Positions 1 to 11,670 of a stretch of DNA of 64,000 nt are shown in pieces. The stretch lies in NCBI GenBank assembly GCA_030248215.1, contig JASANG010002074.1:62001-126000 (forward strand), written 5' to 3'. The notes beneath the pieces were generated by a model. It was not told the origin of the DNA. It did no database searches and saw only the letters and a program-made list of their open reading frames with translations. Made by a program: the position numbers and the translations under genes. How positions within the stretch are numbered: position 1 is the stretch's first letter; every line of letters begins with the position of its first letter. The stretch is from Enoplolaimus lenunculus. Taxonomy: Eukaryota; Nematoda; Enoplea; Enoplida; Thoracostomopsidae.

Positions 1-14
1 TACGTGCAATGCCT

Positions 15-212
15 TGCACAGTCAAATTGACTCTCTCCGAAATTGTCTCTACTGGACTACACAAATTGAGCCAAATTGGACTCCACCAGAGTCAAACGTG
101 CGACTTAGTCGAATTTGACTCTGGCGGAGTCGAATATGACTCAGCTTGTATAGTCCTGTAGAGCCTAAATGGGAGAGAGTCAATTTGACTCACCATTTTT
201 TCAGTGTGCTTG
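15..212. mobile_element. Family C fold-back MITE (copy 1)
   Basis: The arms read GAGTCAAATTGACTCTCTCC and its reverse complement around a GACTC-rich centre. The left terminus is degenerate; the right end is TTTTTTCAGTG. Confidence 0.7.
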
Positions 213-1514
213 TTGTTGGGCGCAGTAGAAAATTTGCATAAACTTGCAGAATTTACTACATAAAAGTCAACGATAGAACGGCCAAAACCGATGAGTTGAT
301 ACCGGTTTTAAAGAAGAAGCTAATTTTAGCAGGCAAAATATAAAATCCTATTTTCGACCAAATGTTGAGAAAATATCTTTTATATATTTCTAAAAGAGAC
401 GGCCTCTCAAACACATGGCTGTTTACTATTACGCTCACGGCATCGTCCCCATGTCAGTCTTGGTAAGATCGGTGGCGTACTTCAGAAATTTTTTGTTTGC
501 AGTTTCGAAACCGGGTTCTAGGAATTTGGTTTATACCACTTTCTATACCGTTGACAGAAAAAAGTTTCAGATCATCGGTATGAGCAGTTTTCATCGAAGT
601 TACCACCATTATGACAACCACTTCGAAGATCTGTGATGCTTAAAACTATCTTGTATTGGTTTATAGACCGGACACTTGTCCAGCAATGTTGTAGTAGCCC
701 CCACGTAATGTGCCAAGCTGCGTTAATTATATAAAACTTACTTAAATCCGTGTTACTCTAAACACAGCAGAAAAATCACTCGAAATCACCGGCGGTATGG
801 GCGCGGTGGTCAAAGCCCTGATGTTGCGACGAAGTAAATAATCTAAAATCACAAGATACAGTGCAGGTTAAGTATACAATTTTAAAATTGAAGTACCCAA
901 AGTCAAAATTTATATTTTGTGTGGATTCGAAACTATGATACGATCCTTACAGTACATGCAAACCTAAGTATAAAAATTCGCGAGCGAAGTAAGCGGCGAA
1001 ACCTGGATGTAATGTTAGCATTAAAACCATTTACAACAGTCGCAAAACGTTTTTCATTGCAAGGATTAGCGAGATTTACTTGAGGCCAAAACAAGGTAAC
1101 TTTGGAAAAGGATACGTGCTTGATATACTGTGTATGACACATTAATGTTTCACGAAATCCATATTAACGTCGTATACGTTTTTAAAGTATTTAAAGCCAA
1201 AACGCTGTGTATAAAATTCAAAATGTTTAGCCTACATTCAATTTGTGTCATTTTTGCCTATAAAAAGACCAAAATTTTCAATATTGTTTCAATAAATTCA
1301 AACGCGTGCATGTAAACAAGCTTCAAATGTTAAGCTCAATTCGTAGAAACTTTAACGCTTCAACTTATTCTGGGCGGCATGAGCTTTTTCAAAAGTTTTC
1401 GCAGTTCAAACTGTCGCCCCCCGATTCTGTTTTTCAATTTTAGTCTGTAGCTTAAACAAACACATAAATGAAATTCATCAAGATTAAATTTTATATTTTA
1501 TCCGCGATTCCCTT
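213..1514. other. Intergenic stretch without recognised gene
   Basis: Apart from an isolated 73-codon plus-strand frame at 415-636 (start MAVYYYAHG), I see no splice-supported exon or repeat family here. That frame has no recognisable domain and may be chance. Confidence 0.4.
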
Positions 1515-1771
1515 TTAATCTGGCTTTAATTTTTTTGAGACCCTCGGATGAAAGGCGAGCTCCATTGAGCATTGTTTCATTACATCAGCTGTAGTGTTGT
1601 TCATGGCGTAATCTATGCCGGAAAGTAGGTAGTATACACTGTAATTACAGTTTTCCAATGGCCACATAAATATTGTCAATTTCCTATGAGATTCAGTTTC
1701 AAGCATCGACTTGGAGTCGTAACTTTCCAGTGCAAATCCCTCACCGTCACTGCTCCACGACAAGCGCTTAA
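1515..1771 (-). CDS. Terminal exon of an unknown gene (hypothetical)
   Basis: The minus strand is open for about 84 codons and ends in a TAA stop at 1515-1517. Possible acceptors (GTGAG or GTTAAG) lie at about 1770, and no in-frame ATG starts the frame, so it reads like a last coding exon. The peptide has mixed composition, unlike the repeat ORFs nearby. It contains WSSDGEGFALESYDSK, a hydrophobic stretch around FMWPLENCNYSVYYLL, N-glycosylation sequons (NYS, NNT) and a basic tail KKLKPD. I do not recognise the family. It could be chance, but the length and composition in such AT-rich DNA argue for a real exon. Upstream exons were not found in 1772-2459. Confidence 0.4.
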
Positions 1772-2459
1772 CTCACAAACATGATTGAGCAGCTGTGATA
1801 TTTGGGGAAATTTTGTTCTTCAAATGTGCAAGTACAATGGCTGTTTAACTCTGTGTCATGTCTATTAGTTTGCATACGCAATTATTGCTAAAATGCGTCG
1901 TCTACAAGTTGCTCGTTAATAACAGATGAGTATTCAGTTGTTCACACCTAAGTTATTTTCACAATTTTCATTTATGCTTTGTCACAACAGCTTGAAATCA
2001 TGAGCACTTTAAATTACAGACAAATTTTCATTTATATCATTTATATCTTGTAAGAAAACTTTAAACGAGTCCATCATTAAACCCAGGCGAACTTTATTTT
2101 ATCGCACGGTGAAATTGTAGTACAATCAATGCTGTCCTTAGCGTCCCAACGCTCCCAGCGGGCGGAAGCTACTCACACCCAAGGATTTCCTCACACCATT
2201 TTAAAATACAAAATTTTAACAGTAAAGTTTGAGTTTGTGTTGCATTAAAATTACTTCGTATTTCACTCTCTAATAGTCGCCAGGATAATCATGATGTATT
2301 TGCCTAACAACCTTTTGACATTTCATGATTTCTAATGGAAGGCCCGTGACATACGCTTTAGCAGGCGCTCCTCATGCACTGCAAGACGGCCACACACATT
2401 AATAGCACAATTTGCCATATATTGTTTGACTCTAATTATTTTATTTGCTTCAAAACTGT
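1772..2459. other. Non-coding, nothing recognised
   Basis: No exon with splice signals and no copy of a named repeat family was seen. Confidence 0.4.
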
Positions 2460-2662
2460 GGCCCATGTTACTTTAAGGGCCGTAGAGGTTTCCGGTGGGT
2501 CTATAAAACGGTGTGTTTAGATTCTAGATTACAATTTCTGGCTTAGGCTTAGGCTTAGGCTTAGGCTTAGGCTTAGGAACACATTTTTGCAACGCTTAGG
2601 CTTACGCTTAGGCTTAGGAATACGCTTAATCTACTGTTACGGCCCTAAAAGTAACATTGGCC
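2460..2662. mobile_element. Family B TTAGGC-core element with 8-bp target duplication
   Basis: The left end GGCCCATGTTACTTTAAGGG and the right end CCCTAAAAGTAACATTGGCC are inverted repeats. The core is (GGCTTA)n. The flanks repeat AAAACTGT exactly on both sides (2452-2459 and 2663-2670), so this is a true insertion. Confidence 0.85.
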
Positions 2663-2712
2663 AAAACTGTTTGCATTTAGTAACTGCAATTAGGAAGTCA
2701 TGTAATTAAAAA

Positions 2713-2821
2713 ATGTACCGAAGAACAGCATTTAATTATTGGTGCATAACAGCGATCGGTGGTTTGATTACAGTTGCGACATATTTTTACACCAAATCGT
2801 CTGGTGTCATTATTAAGAAAG
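2713..2821 (+). CDS. LDLa gene exon 1: start codon and membrane anchor
   Basis: ATG at 2713 in an A-rich context (AAAAAATGT). It runs 36 codons plus one base to the donor AAAG/GTGAAT. Arg-Arg before the hydrophobic helix predicts cytosolic N-terminus (type II). The phase 1 end fits exon 2. Confidence 0.65.
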
Positions 2822-5800
2822 GTGAATCGTAGACCATTTCGTTTTCAGTGAATATAGTTTGTAAGCTGGTCACAAATTAACGACTAAGTGTTAGAACTGA
2901 AGTTTTCGACTCAGTCTGAGGTTAGGCTCGGCTCGACCAGCCGCCTGGGTTCCGGCAAAAAATCTCGATCTTTGGCACAAGGACTGGTAGAGTTTCGCCT
3001 GAGGTTCCTTAAAAATGTTCCATTCAGCGAGCTGGTTTCTAGATTGCGGAACATATATACCGTCGAACGCTAGTACTATACGAAAACGAACAGATACCCG
3101 CAGGAATTTGGCTTGGATGCGGCCGTTACTAAAACCACGACTAAAAGACCCAGAGCGATCTTTTCGGTTTTCTCTCAGTGAGCCACTAAAGGCCATTATT
3201 GCCGAAAAATCACTAAAACAGAATTGAATTTTAGAATCACATAGTACGGGTTGTGCGATTGGACTGTTTCCATGCAAAGACAATAGTGATTGTATTGCAA
3301 AGTCTGAAGTCTGCGATCATGTGAACGATTGCACAGATTTCAGTGACGAAGGAATAGCGGCAAATTGTTGTGAGTGGAACTTGTCCAGGTTCCAGCATTA
3401 CATGCATTATGGTGGCCAACGGGATGGAAGTGGGCTTAAGCGCCCGCATGATAACTTTATAGTACCGCTTGCACGCGTGCTATTTGAACCGCCTGCGTTT
3501 CCAAAAATTGTTTTGTCCCCATATCAGCAGCGTTGAGCTTGCTACAAGCCTGTGCACTTAATGTTAGTTTCGCTATGTTAGAAAGTTCTGAATAAGTTAA
3601 AATACAGAAATTGACAATTTATCAAACGGAGTTTATTTCTACAACTCGAGGTCGGTACATTTACTTTGAACTACGACGTAGTAAAATTATAAGCGGCATA
3701 TGACGACCATGGGAGTAGCCACGGTTTCATATTTAAGAATGATAGCGTTTGCCTGGAATTTTACACGAGTGAACGTCGAGTCTATATGAAAATTTCATAT
3801 GATATATCCTCTATACCCATGGTATACAGTCTTGATCACGGCCAGTGCACCACAATGGACAAATAACTCCAAACAGTCAGGCCTCTGGGTCCACAAGTGT
3901 TGAGTTTTTAAGAATACGCAAACAATGCAATGGTGTTAATAATATGCAGTGCGTACTGTTTGAAATTTGTGTGTTTATATACTGCAGTGGCGGATCCAAG
4001 ATCTCAAAATGGGGGGGAATTTCACAGGTAATAAACTTACTTTTGACTCACACACAAACCACGAACTATTGTCACAAAATTGCTATATAATTTTTGTCGA
4101 GATGCTGTTGTGGGAGGGCCACGGCCGGGGTGCCGCCCATGGATCCGCCATTGATATACTGTATTCTACTGAGCACCTGGGCCAACAAAGGGTTGAAGTT
4201 GACATTTAGCTTGTGGTTTTCGCAATTTTACCTAAATCCACAGTGGACTTTCACACATGACGTGCCACAGAAATGCTATCCTTAACGATCCCTACACAGC
4301 AGGTATGTTTTTTACAGCGTGTGATGTGGGAATGTGGTGCAAAGACTACAGTAACTGCATGGACGATGAAGATGCTGTATGTGACGGCGTTCAAGATTGT
4401 TTGAATTGGAGCGATGAATCTGAATGCTGTAAGCCTTATATATCGCTAATTGTGAAGGATAATAGTTGTCTGAAGTTAAAGGGTTACGTATTCTCAAATG
4501 TGAGTAGCACCATTTGCCAATTGTTTTTCAAACAGGCAAACGTAAGCTACTTATTAAGTTGTCAAACGTAGCTGGTATGAAGGAACAATCAAGTGCAAAC
4601 AATATGTTGAAATTTTGAAGCTCTCTATTGAGTGGTTTGAAATTAGCAGGACGTATTATTGCTGAAACAAATATATGACCGAAGAGACAAGTTCTTAAAC
4701 ACTTACCTGATGATAATGAACAACCATAAGTCAAATTCAGGATATAGCTGAACTTCCGTTATTTTTATGCTCGTAATTAGTTGTTTATCACACATAAACA
4801 TCTGTCTATTAGAGATATGCTGCAGTTGTTCGACTGAAAATCAGAGAGAAAATTCATCCAAAATTTTAGAAAATTTGCTGTATTTTCGGTAAAATTAAAA
4901 TCATACGAATACTACTTACTTGTATGTCTCAACTGTATTGGCTTAAACATAAAAAAACTTTAGACTTTTATACTTCATTGTCAATTTTTCGTTTCCAATA
5001 TTTTTACCGCTATCCGTTTCCGCTTCCGCCTTTTTCCCTATAGGTTTACGCCCTTGCTCAAAGATAGCAAGTGTTCCTTAGAGAGAATGTTAAATCAATT
5101 CAAGGATGTCATGGGGTAAGAATTTTCAACCACACTCCGCCCCATAGCGATTTTCTCCGGGGATTTCCATGTCCAATTCAGCCAGGGATTCCCACGGAGA
5201 AATCCGTTACACCACAACTTCTGTACGTGGTTGACATCGTTTAGGTTGTGATACAGATGCCCTGAGTATCTGTAATCATTAAAGACGCGTTCAAGGCTTT
5301 ATGACAAATGATTAATTACGCTTAACTTTGTCAGTTAATATTTGTCATTTTTTGATTGTGTTGGGATTCCGTGAAGCGAGGTTAAAGCCCCATGTAATTG
5401 AACTTGCAGTTGCAACTTGCCGTGGAAGGGGAAGTTTTTTAAAAGCTGTTATCGCCTGGATCTTCTACTTTCTCTACATAACTATCTCGAGCAGGCCCTT
5501 AAAAATGTGGCTCATGTCAAGATCAGGGGCGGAACGTTTTCTATGGGACCAAAATAGGTAAGCTTACGCTTTAGACTAATTTTTTGCTTGGCTTAGGCTT
5601 AGGCTAAGGCTTGGGAATATGCTTTTACTCCTGTTCCGTCCTTGTTCTATACATGGTGCTGTGAGGTTATAGGGTTATTGAGCGTGTGTTAACCCGAGTT
5701 CGGGGTAGGTTTCGCTCCATATGTATCACACCTGTCAGTTGTGTTTTATAAGGGACGGGAAATTAGTCACTACCCAACTGCCTATCTAGGCAGTTTTGCC

Positions 5801-7842
5801 TAAGCACACGAAATAAGCTTGCATGTATCTCAGCTAACATTCAGCTAAATCATTGCAAACTAACAGCTGAAACAATCGAGGTACCACATAATCTATCAAA
5901 TATTCACCTCGATAAATTCAAATACACGGTGCTGACAAACAAATATACTACGGTACCGACAAATCCTTATGTCTCGGTTCCTACTACGCGATAATAGGTT
6001 ATTGTACTTGCACCCACGGGCCCGTCTGGCTGCATAACGGCGAGCATCGCACCGTCCACCATGGAGGTACTAACGAATAAACTAATCTAACTAACTTAAC
6101 TAAAATAACTAAGTTGGGGAAACGTAGGCGTAGGGCAAGTATGCATACAACCAAACTTTATAGCTTAATTGAAAAAGATAGAGGAAAGCAGGACCTCGCT
6201 TAGTCCCCACCAAGCGGGTGGCTCACCTACGCATGAGCAAGGGGAAGAATTTACAAACCTGACAATAATGAACACTAGTGTAAATGTTTTATTAATATAC
6301 TATAAAGTACTAAGCGCTATTTACGGCGGAAAACCAAATTGGAAAGTAATATAGTACGTTGACGACCGGATCCCAGTAGCTCTGGGCCGGAAAGCTATTT
6401 ACTTCAATTAATACACAAGTTTATTAGGTAAACATCAGGACAGCTCCATTCGGAGCTGGCGCACAAAGCAACCATAAAACATGAACAAAGCTAAACGTGG
6501 AAACGCATTTAAGCGCTCTGTCGAGGTCGTTACCGATTAAAATAAGAAACTGTGATTTTGAGAATGATTGCCGACTGTTTTTATAGCTGAAAATTTAAGC
6601 TAAGTTTTAAGTAATTCGCATAAATTTGCATAATTTCCAAAATTTATGTGAAATTTTATAAATTTATGCAAATTTTATAAAAACCGGTAAAATCAGAAAA
6701 GAAAAGGAAAAGAGAAAACCGGACAAACAAAAGCAAGAAAACAACAAAACACGAGAAACAAAAGAAAGAAACCAAGGACAAAAGGAAAGAAAGAGAGAGC
6801 ACAGAGAAAACAAAAGAGAGAAACAAGGAACGCGAGGAGGGAAAAGGGAAACACACGTTAAAGTGTGGACATACCCAAGCCAAGCCGGCTTGGGTATGTT
6901 GCAGCGGTTAAGCTAAGAACCGGGTAAACCCAGCTGTGGTGCCCCTTAATTGTAGTGGGTAGGAGCCGCTATGGAGTGTGAGATATTAAGAAACAACCTG
7001 AGTCGGGTAAGCATTCCGCAGCAACACAGGCCTTGTGCTACTTAGACAAACTCCACCAACTCGTTTCCCGACCCAAAACCTTGTGTGCGCACAAACACCG
7101 TCCTACAGGATTAAACTTTCAAGAACCGCTCAACACCAACTCAGAACTCACTGGACAACACAATCACAATCCAGTGACCATGTGTTCAGGGCTCTGAACA
7201 TCTAATACAACAGGTTCCTGCGGCTCGCAGTGCCTTTCCACATCAAAACGTGTGTATCCCAGGCTCAGAACCTAATTTATCAGCTTCACGAGCTGTGGTA
7301 GCATTGGTATCTTTACAGGTGCCAATTTTCTAAAGCGTGCTGAATATTTGCACGCCTCAATTATGTTGGTAGAAAATGTAACCTCTATGAAACTTTTATA
7401 CTTCAATACCCGTTTTCTGTTTTCGTTATTTTGATCACTGTCGGTTTTCGTTTCGGCTATTTTTACCATCTGTTCACACCCTGCTGGCTATCAGATATCC
7501 GTTTGAAAACCCATCGAAAATCATAGAAAATATCGATGTATCCGTTCACTTTCTGCCACATTCGACAAAGTCCTTGTAATATTTACACATGCCTCGATTG
7601 TAATAAGAGAACAATAAAAATATCTGAAAGTTATACACTTCAATATTCGCTTTCCGTTTCCGTTATTTTACTTCTCGGTTTCACCGTTGTCAAATTTGAA
7701 ATTAACATTGATATTTTAAGGTGATCCTGGTGAAATACAGTGTTTGGAAGACGGAGAACCAACCTGTATCGATCATGGTGATATTTGTGATGGTATAACA
7801 GACTGTGACGATAATGCAGATGAACGCAATTGCAATTCTTGA
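2713..7842 (+). CDS. Type II membrane protein with three LDL-receptor class A modules (complete, 4 exons)
   Basis: Four exons (2713-2821, 3235-3369, 4318-4428, 7721-7842) are joined by GT-AG introns that are all phase 1, and give 158 codons plus TGA. Exon 1 encodes a short basic cytosolic start (MYRR), then one hydrophobic helix of about 20 residues (FNYWCITAIGGLITVATYFY), a type II signal anchor. Exons 2-4 each encode one LDLa module with six cysteines and the calcium-binding acidic cluster (TDFSDE, LNWSDESE, DDNADE). One module per phase 1-1 exon is the classic LDLa arrangement. There is no protease, CUB, EGF or other domain after the third module, so the whole ectodomain is three LDLa repeats. 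LDLa modules bind ligands in a calcium-dependent way; the ligand here is unknown. Introns carry a hAT-like MITE (3985-4153) and a family A copy (5509-5656). Confidence 0.72.
3235..3369 (+). CDS. LDLa gene exon 2: first LDLa module
   Basis: Acceptor TTTTAG before 3235 and donor TGTT/GTGAGT. It encodes C-x6-C-x5-C-x6-C-x5-C, then TDFSDEGIAAN and the sixth Cys. Phase 1 at both ends. Confidence 0.75.
3985..4153. mobile_element. hAT-like MITE with perfect 8-bp target duplication
   Basis: Termini CAGTGGCGGATCCA and TGGATCCGCCATTG are inverted repeats of the hAT type. The 8-bp duplication ATATACTG lies at 3977-3984 and 4154-4161. The element is 169 bp, inside intron 2 of the LDLa gene. Confidence 0.85.
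4318..4428 (+). CDS. LDLa gene exon 3: second LDLa module
   Basis: Acceptor TTTTTTACAG, donor TGCT/GTAAGC. It encodes CDVGMWC, KDYSNC, MDDEDAVC, DGVQDC and LNWSDESEC: six Cys and a full SDE calcium cage. Phase 1-1. Confidence 0.8.
5509..5656. mobile_element. Family A TTAGGC-core element
   Basis: Left end resembles GGCTCATGTCAAGATCAGGG, followed by GCGGAACGTTTT, a short TTAGGC core and the right end CTGTTCCGTCCTTGTTCTAT. Lies in LDLa gene intron 3. Confidence 0.65.
5657..7720. other. Rest of LDLa gene intron 3
   Basis: No further exon was found. It contains a purine-rich strand tract (GAAAG/AAGGAAAGA type) at about 6685-6850. Otherwise it shows AT-rich unique-looking sequence. Confidence 0.4.
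6685..6850. repeat. Polypurine low-complexity tract
   Basis: Nearly all A and G on the plus strand with interspersed AC. The minus strand gives a Phe/Ser/Leu-rich open frame that is not a gene. Confidence 0.7.
7721..7842 (+). CDS. LDLa gene exon 4: third LDLa module and stop
   Basis: Acceptor ATATTTTAAG. The split codon T/GT gives the first Cys of the module. It then encodes DPGEIQC, LEDGEPTC, IDHGDIC, DGITDC, DDNADERNC, and Asn-Ser before TGA at 7840-7842. I saw no clear AATAAA soon after the stop. Confidence 0.72.
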
Positions 7843-9179
7843 AGCAACGCATATTTACGTTTACGGTCAAAACTGTATCACTTTCATGCAATTGCGTGGC
7901 GAGACGGGATATTATGTTTGCGCCTGCTCTAAATCAAAAACAAATCAACTATTTTATTTATATTAACGTCTAACAATTGACACGAACCTTTGCTGTGGTC
8001 TGAAGTGGTATCTTCAATGATATTTAGTTTGACCTATGTTAACTATACGGATCTGCTTACTAACCCGAAGCCTAAACAAAACCGTAATCTTGCGCTGACA
8101 AACAAACGTTATTCAAAGCATAAGCTTAATGCTAAAGCTTAAAATCTCGAAAGATTTTAGCTCTCTGATCACCCAGCGGGCAGACCCTTATAATTAATAA
8201 TTAAGATGGGGTTTTAAATTTTAAAATTGAAGTGTTATATTCAATTCACAGTTAAATTTAACAGTCAAATTTTATGTAAATATTTCGTGCTTTTAGCGTT
8301 ATGTCATTGTTGCAATAATATGCATGGTTCAGTGCAATAGCACCGTATTTCAGGCCAGTCCAACATACAGGCTTACTCGTGAAAATAATTTTTTAAAATC
8401 TGGAATTTAGTAAATTATGAACACTAGTCTGCCAACTTTCCACAATGCGCAAACATAGCGAAAACACAAAAATTTCCTTGCAAATTTTCCTTTCATATAA
8501 CACTCACGTGTATTTCCTCTAGAAATTATTGTAAACAAAATATGCTGGAAAGTTGCCCAAAATACGTATGTGGGGCGTTCTAGCTTTAATATATAGGTTT
8601 GGTTTGCTGCAAAACGTTATAGTTTACTACGGTGCGCAAAGAACAATTTTTGAACAGTTAAATGTATGCAACCATGGCTGTGGCGCTGCTCACGGCAATT
8701 TTTTAGGTATCCCAATTGGTCTCCCGACAAGCAACTTGTAAATTGACATCTCGTCGACTCTGAAACTTGTTCTAACATCTCGTTGCACACCAGTGCATTG
8801 TTGTGACAACTCTCATCGACATGATTTATTTGCCGCCCGAATTATGCTTCGGTCGATTCGGGCAGTCGAAGTGTCGGAGCGCGAAATTATCAGGGTCGAT
8901 GGAACGTGAGGTTACGAGTTGTCGGTCGACGAGTTGTCAGGCGACGAATTGACGTAGATTCCATTTTTAATAAATTATATTCTATGAATATTTCGCACTT
9001 TAGTGTAATCTGGGTATATTGCAAACACCGCATTTCTAAAACTGTCAAAATTTTTATTATATCAAGCCAAGGATTGATTTTTTGTTTCAGATACTCTTTT
9101 CAAAAGCTGAAATTGACAACACGAATGAGTTTAGTTTTAGTGTTTTAGAATTCGTTACACCATTATCTGTTGCAAAGTA
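7843..9179. other. Intergenic region after the LDLa gene
   Basis: No exon was recognised. A segment near 8565-8625 (ACGTATGTGGGGCGTTCTAG) matches, inverted, a piece near 43560-43620, so it is probably a transposon relic. Confidence 0.4.
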
Positions 9180-9387
9180 CACTGCAAAAAATGGTGAGTC
9201 AAATTGACTTCCTTCGAAATAGACTCTACGGGACTACACAATTGAGTCAAATTAAACTCCGCCAGAGTCAAATTCGACTCGCTGAGTCGCACATTTGACT
9301 CTGGCGGAGTCGAATTTGACTCAGTTTGTGTAGTCACGTAAAGCCTATTTCTGAGAGAGTAAATTTGACTCACCATTTTTTGCAGTG
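9180..9387. mobile_element. Family C fold-back MITE (copy 2)
   Basis: Starts CACTGCAAAAAATGGTGAGT and ends with the inverse (ACTCACCATTTTTTGCAGTG). The inner GAGTC/GACTC motifs form a near-palindrome. Confidence 0.85.
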
Positions 9388-9478
9388 TGCCTTTGAATAT
9401 TTTCGCCATATTTAAGAACCTTAAATAAAAAATTTCGCTCGCTGCGGTCGCTCGTAAAATTGTTCACATGAGGTTAAA

Positions 9479-9752
9479 CACTGAAAAAATGGCGAGTCTA
9501 ATTGACTCTCTCCGAAATAGACTCTACGGGACTACACAAATCTAGTCGAAATTGACTCTGAGTCTAATTGACTCTCTCCGAAATAGACTCTACGGGACTA
9601 CACAAATCTAGTCAAATTTGACTCCACCAGAGTCAATTTCGACTCACTGAGTCTCACATTTGACTCTGGCGGAGTCGAATTTGACTTAGTTTGTGTAGTC
9701 CCGTAGAACCTATTTCAGAGAGAGTCAATTTGACTCAAGATTTTTTGCAGTG
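9479..9752. mobile_element. Family C fold-back MITE with duplicated left arm (copy 3)
   Basis: Same termini as the other copies, but the segment GTCTAATTGACTCTCTCCGA with its following 30 bases occurs twice in the left arm. That makes it about 60 bp longer than its siblings. Confidence 0.8.
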
Positions 9753-9874
9753 TACCTTACCAAAATGAAATCCTGACTATGCCCCTGGAAGCAAAAAGTC
9801 TTTCTCATTGAAACCATACTTGCTGTAAGAATTGGTCGGTCAAGAATTTTTGGCGACTACTTTTTACTATCATC

Positions 9875-10070
9875 GGCCAATGTAAAGAACAAGGGCGGAA
9901 CAGTATTATAAGCTTATTCATAAAAGTTAAGCCTAAGCGTAAGCCTAAGCGTAATGAATGAGTTTATTCCTAAGCCTAAGCCTAAGCCAAGCAAAAAATT
10001 GGTCTAAAGCTTAAGCTTGTACTAATCAAGTCCCACAGAAAACGTTACGCCCTTGACCTTTACACGGACC
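9875..10070. mobile_element. Family A TTAGGC-core element
   Basis: GGCCAATGTAAAGAACAAGG at the left, and CCCTTGACCTTTACACGGACC at the right as its inverse. The core is CCTAAG repeats. The flanks CTATCATC and TTATCATC match 7 of 8. Confidence 0.8.
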
Positions 10071-10156
10071 TTATCATCAATAGGTTAGTGGGCCGGGTTC
10101 GAACCGTAACTAACCGTTGAAGGAACTTGAATTCAAAGTTATTGCCAGGGCCGAAT

Positions 10157-10428
10157 TTTAACCCCTTCTCACATTGAGTTGCCTATGGGCAACTCAGCGC
10201 AGTGTATATACGTTAAATAATATATATCGCACCGTGTTTAACAACAACAAAACGTATACATAGTACTAAATCACCACAAGACGTGGAGCCCCCTCGCGCT
10301 CGAGCGTCAAGCTCCTATAGCTGAGTGGTGATGGTATACGCCTCCCACGCCAGTCACCCGAGTTCGAATCCTAGCATAAAAGTAGGTCTCAGGGGAAATC
10401 GAAAATGTTCATGTGAGAAAGGGTTAAA
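10157..10428 (+). mobile_element. Family F: tRNA-like core inside terminal inverted repeats
   Basis: Ends TTTTAACCCCTTCTCACAT and ATGTGAGAAAGGGTTAAAA are inverted repeats. Inside, 10318-10330 (TAGCTGAGTGGTG) matches a Pol III A box and 10360-10371 (GAGTTCGAATCC) a B box, with tRNA-like spacing. It is a SINE-like core in a DNA-transposon-like frame. No good acceptor stem is seen, so it is not a functional tRNA gene. Confidence 0.75.
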
Positions 10429-10531
10429 ATTCAGCCTTTATTGATTTTGTATAAATGTTTTAAATTGTGAAAAATAGTTTCGTTCTTTTACACAGTTTGT
10501 TCTCGATGTTTGTTTTCACATAGAATCAACA

Positions 10532-10720
10532 ATGTGTGCATTTGCTTGCTATTTCTACTCATGTTTTAATCATCCTGCGCTAAAAGAAATATGTATTTTG
10601 CAATTGATTTTGTTCATTTTTATTGCCTCAAGCGAAGCCGGTTATTACTCAAATTTGACAATAACCTTGGTTATAGGTAACGTTACTGAAAATGTCAATC
10701 ATACTCGCTCGGAATCTTAA
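10532..10720 (+). CDS. Possible ORF or first exon with signal-like segment
   Basis: A 62-codon frame starts with ATG at 10532 and contains a hydrophobic stretch (ICILQLILFIFIASSEAG) like a signal peptide, followed by N-glycosylation sequons (NLT, NVT, NHT). A donor-like ATAG/GTAACG occurs near 10677. No downstream exon was identified, so it may be chance. Confidence 0.25.
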   Translation: MCAFACYFYSCFNHPALKEICILQLILFIFIASSEAGYYSNLTITLVIGNVTENVNHTRSES

Positions 10721-11036
10721 TTGGATAAATTTTGCCGGAATTGGTGCCGGAACCAGAATTCCATTGCAACCCTACGGGGTATACAAATAGCCTGTTTCAA
10801 AATGATACACACGCGATTGGTTCATTCAATTTATGAACTCACACGTATCAGATTAATATGACAAAAAGTTACCTTTACTATCCGAAGTGAAGTATTTGGA
10901 CTTGATTTATTGAGTTGAAATTTTCAACATTTTATAACAACCGTTGTACATTTTTTTCACTTGTTCATTCTTTTACGACTGAGATTATAGGAAAATTTGA
11001 AAATTTCAAATACTGTGAGAATATACCTTGCAGTAG

Positions 11037-11210
11037 GGCCCATGTATAGAATAGGCCCGGATCGTTTTGCGAAGGGGCTATAATGGAGTCAGTTTAAGCT
11101 TTAGACTAATTTTTTTTTGCTTAGGCTTAGGCTCATCCATGCGTTTAGTGTTAGGCTTAGGCTTAGGAATATGCTTATACTACTGTTCCGGCCCTGATCT
11201 ATACACTGGC
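11037..11210. mobile_element. Family A2 TTAGGC-core element
   Basis: A subfamily with GGCCCATGTATAGAATAGGC and CGGATCGTTTT at the left, and CCGGCCCTGATCTATACACTGGC at the right. The core has TTAGGC repeats. Confidence 0.75.
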
Positions 11211-11670
11211 GTGCAGTAGTGTTGCAAATAATGTGTTAGGGCACGTCAAAAATAAGGGCCTGCCCCCTCGAAGACACAACTTCGATACTGAGAGAATTAG
11301 GTTTGCGATTGAGCTTATGTTAAGGCTTAGGTCTTGGTTTAGGCTTAGGTTTAGTAGTCTGGACACTATATTTATGGACTTTTTTTGCTATGTATGGCAC
11401 GTACTGATTTTGGAAATCGTTTTCATGCATCTCATTGCATTTTGGAAACTGTTCGATTGATAGCTGGTGGTTAATAAAAATTTAATCAACATTGAAATGG
11501 TACACAATACAAGTTATCAGCAAATAATACAGTAAAAAAATGTTATGCATGTCGTGTCCGAGGCGGTAACATGCTTTACAAGCGCAAGTTAACACAAACT
11601 AAAATCAGTGACTTGTACACTCCCCCCGTGTTTACACTTAGGTTAAGGTTTACGAATACTTAAAAGTTTC
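11211..11670. other. Non-coding spacer
   Basis: It contains a small degenerate TTAGGC patch near 11310-11355. No exon was recognised. Confidence 0.35.

Noticed and set aside
6656-6883. Phe/Ser/Leu-rich minus-strand ORF
   Set aside because: It is the complement of a polypurine tract.
10318-10375. Functional tRNA gene
   Set aside because: A and B boxes are present but no convincing acceptor stem or anticodon arm could be folded, and the same segment recurs in four mobile copies.
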